Origin: Vitellaria paradoxa
Taxonomy: Eukaryota > Streptophyta > Magnoliopsida > Ericales > Sapotaceae
Reading direction: 5' to 3'
DNA: 64,000 nt
Assembly: GCA_019916065.1 (NCBI GenBank)
Contig: CM034241.1
Coordinates: 22,893,541-22,957,540 of the forward strand
Each line of letters begins with the position of its first letter. Position 1 is the stretch's first letter. The notes beneath the pieces were generated by a model, which ran no database searches, was not told the origin of the DNA, and worked only from the letters and a program-made list of their open reading frames with translations. This document shows positions 57,100 to 64,000 of this stretch, piece after piece. The translations under genes and the position numbers were made by a program.

Positions 57100-59163
57100 C
57101 CATTGCTTTTATTATTCATTGCATTCCTTGCAATTGGCCGACACTAGTGGAAGTATGATACCAATTTGTAAAATGTCAAATGCACTGCTGTGGTTGTAGG
57201 TAAACTCATAGCACCTCGTAATACATTATTAGAGCACTCTTAACAAATTAGTTGTCATTATTCCATATCTATGAAGGCCACCATAACAGAATGTCTACTT
57301 TTCTTTTGGAATATCATCTAGATATTTCCAAGTTCATTCATCGATGGACTTGAGTAACTCCATTGTGTCATTGAATTCCTGTACCTTAGTGGCCTTCCCT
57401 GCTTGCAACAAGTCAAAAAGTTGTTTGCTTGTATATTTTTTCTTGAAGTTGGCCTTTATATGCCACAAACAAAAGCAATGGTACCCGTTGGCCCAACCAA
57501 ATTGAAGAGATGTATTATGGCGGTTATCACTTTGTGACGATCAAAGATAAAGCACAACTGTCAGTTAAAGCAAACATGTACCCTGAGCATCTGAAAGAAG
57601 TACTTCCAGCTATCATAGTCTTCAGTATCCATGATTGCAAATGCTAAGGGAAATACTTATAGGTTGGCATCTTGTGCCATGGCTATGAGGAGCTTCCTAG
57701 TGTACTTGTCGTATAAATGTGTACCATCAATCGAGACCATGGGAATGCAATGTGTGAAGTTGTCTATTAAAGGCTTAAAGCTCCAAAACATATTGCACGT
57801 AGTCTATGTAAGGGTGATGCTTATAGTGCACAATCATGCCCTTGTTGTATGAGTAGACTGCATTCATGAACTTCGATAACATCAAGTACTACTGCTCAGA
57901 ATCTCCAAATATCATGATAATTTCTTTTTTTTTTTTCTTTTTCTAGCTATGTCTTTCAATGCGACACATTGAATTTGAAATGATCCTTTAGTCCAGCTTG
58001 CAATTCTACAATAGATATGGTATGGTTGAACTTGACTAAATGGATGATTGCGTCGAAAAGAAAGTTTAAGTCAAGCTGGTCATGGTCTTCATTCATTAGT
58101 GCATAAATACATGTGTGGGGCCTTTTGTATTTGGTTATTTTAAATAGACCATGTGAACTGAGTTTGCTTGCTTGAACAAGCCACTTACACTGGCCTTCAT
58201 TTCTCTTTGGGCACTCAACAAGCCATGTATTTTTGTTGAATTCAATAGTTATGTATAGTTGGTTGGTTCTAATATAATATGGCTTCATTGATTGGATGCG
58301 TTGGCCCTTATCCTTGAAAACTTAGCTAACACAAGAATCCTTAATCTCTGGGTTCCAAGTCTAACGATGAAGTGAAGGGACCCAGCAATGTGCAGTGTCC
58401 TTTAGTTTAAATCAGTTAAACATTTTAGACATCAGCTCATGTATTTGTCAGACTCTAGTTTTTTAGTTTTCGTGGGCAACTGGATGCTCAGTAAATGTCT
58501 CCTGCATCCTGTCTAATTCTTGGGTTTCAGAGTTGTCTTCGTCAATCGGGTGTCCACTAACATTGAACTCATCAGCCTAGTTAGTTATATGATCCCAGGA
58601 CATGTTCATCAATTGCACATATTCATGGATAGGTCAGATCTAGGTTGATGACTAGCATCCACATCATTGCCAAATATCTATGCCAGAGGGGTGGAGGCAT
58701 CATGTTAAGCAGAATAGTAAGATGTTAAAGGCATAACTTCACTATAATTGCCTGCTAAATTCTCAATCGGAGTATTTTCAATTGGGCTTCTAACACTAAC
58801 CCCAACCATTGAAACATAAATCAATTCTAACTCCAAGAACGCAACCTAGTGGTTGTGATTCAGATTGTCTGAGACATTAAACATTGTCTCAACACCATTG
58901 TCATCCAATAGAGGTAGAGGCCTGTAAAGTATTCGGTCCCCACTACCAATAATCGGATATGTACATATGACTCTTAACTCTTACTGAGTCGAATCCATGT
59001 TGACAACCTCTTACAGTTTAGCCAACAACATCGCATGGGTGTATTGACGACCAACCTTGATGACGCGTTTAAATTGTCTGTCGTACCCTACGTCTTCATC
59101 CTTATCCGTATTAATGATGTTCCCTCCCCATAAACAAAATAGTGAAATTTGTTTTTGAGACAT
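57100..59163 (-). pseudogene. Mutator-like (MuDR) transposase relic
   Basis: On the minus strand the frame starts at the ATG at 59163 (MSQKQISLFCLWGGN) and passes a PIIGSGDRILYRPLPLLDD block. It then carries the MuDR N-terminal domain at 58288-57956 (TWLVECPKRNEGQCKWLVQA, KRPHTC). The MULE catalytic domain follows (about 57800-57440: VSIDGTHLYDKYTRKLLIAM, FPLAFAIMDTEDYDSWKYFF, DRHKVI, then FVCGI for the usual LRHI). A GGLHRYGIMTTNLL-like segment lies near 57280. Several stops and shifts show it is dead. The zinc-knuckle end is not seen. Confidence 0.85.
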
Positions 59164-59552
59164 TACGGATTATCAACGAAAGATGGATTACGTCGCTGAA
59201 AAGGAATGCCCTCTAATCGGGGCATATATATGTTTTGTCAAATCCTAAGTAATATATATTTTTATTTTGAAAAATATTATTATATTTACGTAGCAAATTC
59301 TCAATGTAACATTGCTAGATTTAGATGCTTGTCACCCGAACTAAATTTTTGATATAATTATATATTTTGAAAAGATAAATAGATAAAATATTATTTTTCA
59401 TTAGAATTACACCATTAGGTAAGAAATTAATAACAAATTTAGAAATCAGGTTTCATATTATAAAATGATTTTTTATTAGAATTATAGAAATTAATAACAA
59501 ATTTAGAAATTAGATTTCATATTACACTATGATTTTTTTATTAGAATTACAC
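59164..59552. other. AT-rich 5' flank of the MULE relic with short tandem repeats
   Basis: Units containing AATTTAGAAATTAGATTTCA and ATTAGAATTACACCA recur two to three times (about 59400-59554) and again right of the LINE (61939-61998). Confidence 0.55.
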
Positions 59553-61910
59553 CAAGCCAAACCAAGCCTTTTCCCACTAGGTGGGGTCAGCTATATAGAT
59601 TTGACGACGCCAATCAAATATGTTTAGGGCCATATCTTCCGTTAGATCCAGGTAGGCAAGGTCATATTTAATAGTTTCTTTCCAACTTCTCTTGGGTCTT
59701 CCTCTTCTTCTCCTACTCCTAGCAATCTACATGCTTTTACACCTTCTAACATGTGCCTCCGTTGGACGCCTTCTAATATGGCCGAACCATTTTAATCGAT
59801 TTTCTCTCATTTTATCTTTAATTAGTGATATTCCTACTTTCTTCCTAATCTCATTGTTCCTAATTCTATCTCTCCTTATAATTCTGCACATCCATCTTAG
59901 CATTTTCATCTCCGTAACTGCCATCTTCTGAACATGATTATGCTTTACTGTGCAACACTCTTATCCATATAGCAACGCTAGTCTTACCGCCACCTTATAA
60001 TACTTTCCTTTCACCTTAAGAGGGACTTTTTCGATCGCACAAAACCCCCAGAGTACTCCTCCATTTGGTCCACCTGGTCTGAATCCTGTGACTTACATCA
60101 GTATCAATCCATCCATCTTGTTGCACCATAGATCCAAAGTACCTAAAGTTTTCTTTCTCTACAATCTTTTGTGTGCCTAAACTTATTTTTATGCTACCAG
60201 TTACTCTACTTTGACTAAACTTGCATTCCATATATTCTGTTTTGCATCGACTTAGCCTAAACCCATTTGTCTTTAATGTTTCCCACCACAATTCTAGTTT
60301 AGAATTCACTCCTTCTCTCGACTCGTCTACTAAAACAATATCATCTGCAAATAGCATACACCACGATTCCTCATCTTGAATATGTCTTGTAATCTCATCT
60401 ATAACTAAAACAAACAAGTACGGGCTTAACGTTGAGCCTTAGTGTAGACCAATCGTGATAAGAAGCTCTTTAGTCTCTCCACCAATCGTCTGCATAGATG
60501 TCATGACTCTATTATACGTGTCCTTTATTGCCTTAATATATGGGACACACGCTCCTTTCTTTTCCAGTACTTTCCATAGAATCTCCCTTGGAACCCAGTC
60601 ATAGGTCTTCTCTAAATCAATGAACACCATATGTAAATCTTTTTGACCTTCTTTATACTGTTCCATTAACCTCCTTAGGAGAAAGATAGCCTCTATGGTT
60701 GATCTCCCAAGCATAAAACCAAATTGATTCTCTGAAACGTTTGTTGTCCTTCTTAGTCTTCTCTCAATAACCCTCTCTTATAATTTCATCGCATGGTTTA
60801 TCAATTTAATTCCGCGGTAGTTCGCACAGTTCTGAATATCTCATTTGTTCTTATATATGGGTATAAGAATAGTTTTCTCCATGCATCAGGCATCTTCCTG
60901 CTCTTTAGCACTACATTAAAAAGTTTTGTCAACCAACTTATGCCACACTCCCCTAGGCACTTCCAAACCTCAATAGGGATACCATCTGGCCCAACCGCTT
61001 TCCCATTCTTTATCTTTTTCGATACTTCTTTTACTTCTTCCCTACTGATTCTCTTATAGAACATATGATTTAATTCTTCCCTAAAGGTGGTAAATTGCTC
61101 CAGTTATGTGTTACTACTATTACTTTCGTTAAATCACTTATAGAAGTAGCTCTTCCAACGCTTCTCTTTCTCATTTTCTTTTACTATTACCTTTTCATCC
61201 TTATCTTTAATACATTTAACTTGGTTTAAATCCTTGGTCTACCTACCTCTGGATTTAGCAAGTTTGAATATCTCTCTTTCGCCCTCCTTAGTGTCAAGTC
61301 GCCTATATAAATCCTCAAATGCCTTTGCCTTAGCCTCACTAACTGCTTTTTGGTTTCTCTTTTTGCTTCTTTATACCTCTCCAAGTTTACTACATTTTGA
61401 TCATTTTGCCAAGATTTAAAATACTCTCTTTTAACTCTTATCTTGTCTTGGACGACCTCGCTCCACCACTATGCCTCTTTCTATGTCGGAGCACTCCCTT
61501 TGAATTCTCCTAAGACTTCTTTCCCTACCCTCCTAATACACTATACTACCTGGTCCTGCATATTATTTGCACTCTCATTTATCGCCCAAACGTCTTCCTC
61601 TAGTACTCTTTCCCTAAATGCTAGTTGCTTATCACCTTTCAAGTTCCACCATTTAGTCCTTGAGTATCTATGCAACTTCTTTTTTCTAGTCCACCTTTAA
61701 AGCTGCAGCACATCTATGACCAACAACCTATGTTAGGAAGTTAAGCTCTCTGTCAGTATAACCTTGCAATCTTTAGAAGCTACGCGGTCTCTTTTCCTAG
61801 TTAAGGAGAAATCAATCTGTGTCCTTCAGGAGCCACTCTTATAAGTCACCAAATGTTCATCTTTCTTCCTAAAAAAGGTGTTCGTCACTGTGAGATCGTA
61901 AGCCACTGCA
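59553..61910 (-). mobile_element. RTE-type LINE copy 2, 5'-truncated (~2.36 kb)
   Basis: This is the same family and strand as 1675-4849, aligning nearly continuously from its 3' tail (GGCTTGGTTTGGCT) to a break at 61910 inside the endonuclease domain, where copy 1 continues with AAACTCCAAAATATCC. It keeps a readable RT block, MLGRSTIEAIFLLRRLMEQY and VFIDLEKTYDWVPREIL (60714-60439; first catalytic Asp present), and LFADDIVLVDESRE with [11 protein letters not shown] (60417-60016). It also has NGKAVGPDGIPIEVWKCLGE (61064-60801). The blocks lie in different frames with stops between, so it is inactive. Truncation at the 5' end is the usual outcome of incomplete reverse transcription. Confidence 0.92.
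60016..61064 (-). pseudogene. Reverse transcriptase remnant of LINE copy 2
   Basis: Three in-order frames (61064-60801, 60714-60439, 60417-60016) cover RT motifs from the N-terminal NGKAVGPDGIP block through the palm (FIDLEKTYDWVPR and FADDIVLVDE) to the thumb. Each of the two palm blocks keeps its acidic residues. The joins are frameshifts or stops. Confidence 0.85.
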
Positions 61911-62690
61911 ATCAATAAAAAAATGACAATCAATAAAAAATTTAGAAATCTGATTTCATATTACACTATGATTTATTTTTTTAATTAGAATTACACCATT
62001 AGGTCATAAATCAAAAATCACGAGCAATAACAAATCCAAAAATTAGAAAGCCCAAATTGAATTAGAAATCAAAAATAAAAAATTTATAGTCCCAAAATTT
62101 CCCTAAATCAAAAACCCAAATTCAGAAAATTATATGCAAGAAAAATAGGAGAAATGCAACTCACAGATATCTGTAAGAAATTCACAAATGAGTAGATGCA
62201 ACTCACACTTTGATTTAGAAAGCACAATCGAAGCAATGCGCAGCTTGTATATGCGTTTTGTTATGGAACTTCCATGTGTATATATGTGTGTGTGTATGTA
62301 TATATGCGACTTATATAACTATTGAAGCCTTGGTCAGCCATTGAAGCTTTGGAAGGCTACAATGGAGATGGTAGGAGGGAGGTAGTGCTACTTTAGCCTG
62401 GCAACAGTCTCTTCTATGTAGTCGACCTTTGCTAAAAGTTTGAGGAAGGTTGTAATAGTATACTGATAGGGAAGATGTATAGCTAAAGGCATAAATATTG
62501 GGTTGGGTGTTGAAAAATTTTTGATTTGAAAATGCAAGCCCTACTTACAATTTTAATTCAAAAGCATAAACGATGCTGGGGATTTTGTTCAAAATTGTAA
62601 ATCGTAGCGTTCAAAATTTTACTTGAAGTTGTAAGTGGTACTATTGCCCCTATTTTGGTAAAACCTTTTCAGATCACTGCATTTTGCTAA
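61911..62690. other. Right flank of LINE copy 2, probable MULE terminal region
   Basis: A 28-bp filler (ATCAATAAAAAAATGACAAT type) is followed by the repeat seen left of the LINE. Near 62540-62650 there are repeated TTCAAAATTGTAAATCGTAG / GTTCAAAATTTTACTTGAAG blocks that could be the 5' terminal region of the MULE relic. A (TG)n(TA)n run lies at 62277-62304. No TIR pair was confirmed. Confidence 0.35.
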
Positions 62691-64000
62691 TTTAGTTTAT
62701 TAGTATTAATAGTTACGTAAAAAAACTCGAGGTGATAGCTAGATGGGTGGGTTGGGTGTGGAGAAAACTTGCAAATGAAATATTCCCATTTTGTAGAATA
62801 CCTCAACTCAAAAGGCATGTAGCATCTAGTGTTTGATTCAAATTTGATGAGTAAGACATTTTATTTATTTGTTTTCCATATAAAAAGGCTGTGACCTGAT
62901 TCCCATCTTAACGAGTTAGAGAAGTTACCATTTTCATGGCAAGGGAATTAATCATAATCAGTTTTTTTTTTAATAGAGTAAATAAGAAAATAATAGTGTG
63001 ATTAAATTATACTATTATGTTAGAACAAATTAAATTAAATAATCACTACTATAGTAGATAATATATATGCACTTGATTTTTTTTACCTAATACTACATTT
63101 TAATTAATTAATTTATTTATTTTACAAGTTAGCCCTACTTAAGTGCAAGATCTCATTTTTGTTTAATGCTTAAAGCGGTATACTTATCTAAAAACAATGT
63201 TTAACAATAAGAAACCTAGAGATGTAAAATGGAGCAGGTTGACTCACCCCAATCAAGTTTTTGGCCTGATTCAAATTTTTTTACATGCCTACCCTGGCCA
63301 TCCCACACTTCCACTGTTCGAGCTTGAGTCAGTGTTAACTGACCTGATCTGGTGACTTGGTCTGCCTATTTGCCTCAGTTTTTCCTTTCTCAAGTTCGCT
63401 TCTCAATAACGTCTTTTATTTTTATTTTATTTTATTATTTTTTTCTTTTTTACTTTTCTTGTGGCTTGTGGTAATATGCAAGATCAAAACAAGTAGTTAC
63501 TAAAATTTATGGAAACTTTTAATTTGAAGTCCATTTAGATGGACTAAAATGAAACGAAAAGAAGAAAAAAGAAGAAAGTTTTGAAGTCATCTTTTGTTTG
63601 TAAGTTTTTGTAGGAAAAAAAAAAGAATGAAAAATAAATAGAAAGAAAAGTAGTGCTAAAATTTTAAAATTTTCATCTTTCTAACAGTGGACAGAATTGA
63701 GAGAAGAAAAAAGTGAATTAATGACACTTTTAAGATAACATAATTGCCCATCAAATAAAGGATAATTTAAAAAATTACAAACATGTCGTAGGACTAAATA
63801 AATTGAAGACCTTTCCACTTCTCAAACAATTCAATGGTAAAATAAAATACACACTCTTTTTTCGTTCCACTTCTTCTCAATTCAAATAATAAGAAAGAAA
63901 ATCATTATTTTTTCTCTCCTAAACTCCCAAACTATTATCATTTCTTTTCTTGTTTCTTCTCTCCTAATTAATATTTTCTTTCATTTTATTTTCTCTCCAA
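62691..64000. other. AT-rich intergenic DNA
   Basis: No gene or element is recognised. There are A/G-rich tracts at 63545-63650. Confidence 0.5.

Overview
The window is nuclear DNA from a flowering plant, most likely a eudicot; the species cannot be fixed. It is AT-rich and full of plant-specific repeats: CACTA, hAT, Mutator-like and Harbinger/Tourist elements, an RTE-type LINE and Ty3/gypsy-like LTRs. It also holds a decayed insertion of plastid rDNA and one intron-containing plant gene. There is no bacterial-style gene organisation, no CRISPR array and no rRNA or tRNA gene that looks functional.

Layout. 1-1655: AT-rich DNA with a plastid 23S-4.5S rDNA fragment (398-745). 1656-4868: a full-length but mutated RTE-type LINE (minus strand) with a 19-bp target-site duplication (TSD). 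4982-5598: a 601-bp hAT MITE with a perfect 8-bp TSD. 5600-9004: AT-rich DNA with two Tourist-like elements. 9008-19289: a 10.3-kb CACTA (En/Spm) element carrying two minus-strand genes, both apparently broken (TNP2 transposase and a Transposase_24/TnpA-like gene), plus internal tandem arrays. 19300-22030: a relic hAT transposase and its upstream DNA. 22050-36165: LTR-retrotransposon debris with two opposed solo-LTR candidates and several minisatellites. 36166-37150: a cluster of small MITEs.

37230-49594 (plus): the only clear host gene. It has three coding exons and encodes a 468-residue protein of the CoA-dependent acyltransferase/condensation-domain superfamily (alcohol-acetyltransferase-like plant subfamily). 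Intron 1 is 10.15 kb and holds several transposons. Exon 2 is bracketed by two copies of one MITE in opposite orientation.

49600-64000: AT-rich DNA, a second hAT MITE (50791-51640), a foldback element (53420-53680), a ZMYM1/TTF-type hAT pseudogene lying between two LTR-like heads (53941-56700), a Mutator-like transposase relic (minus), and a second, 5'-truncated copy of the LINE (59553-61910), probably inserted in the Mutator-like element's 5' region.

I found no convincing new multi-gene system. The most interesting observations are structural: the inverted MITE pair around exon 2 of a live-looking gene, a tandem duplication with a filled and an empty insertion site, and several datable nested insertions. 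All family assignments rest on motifs recognised by eye; no database search was run.
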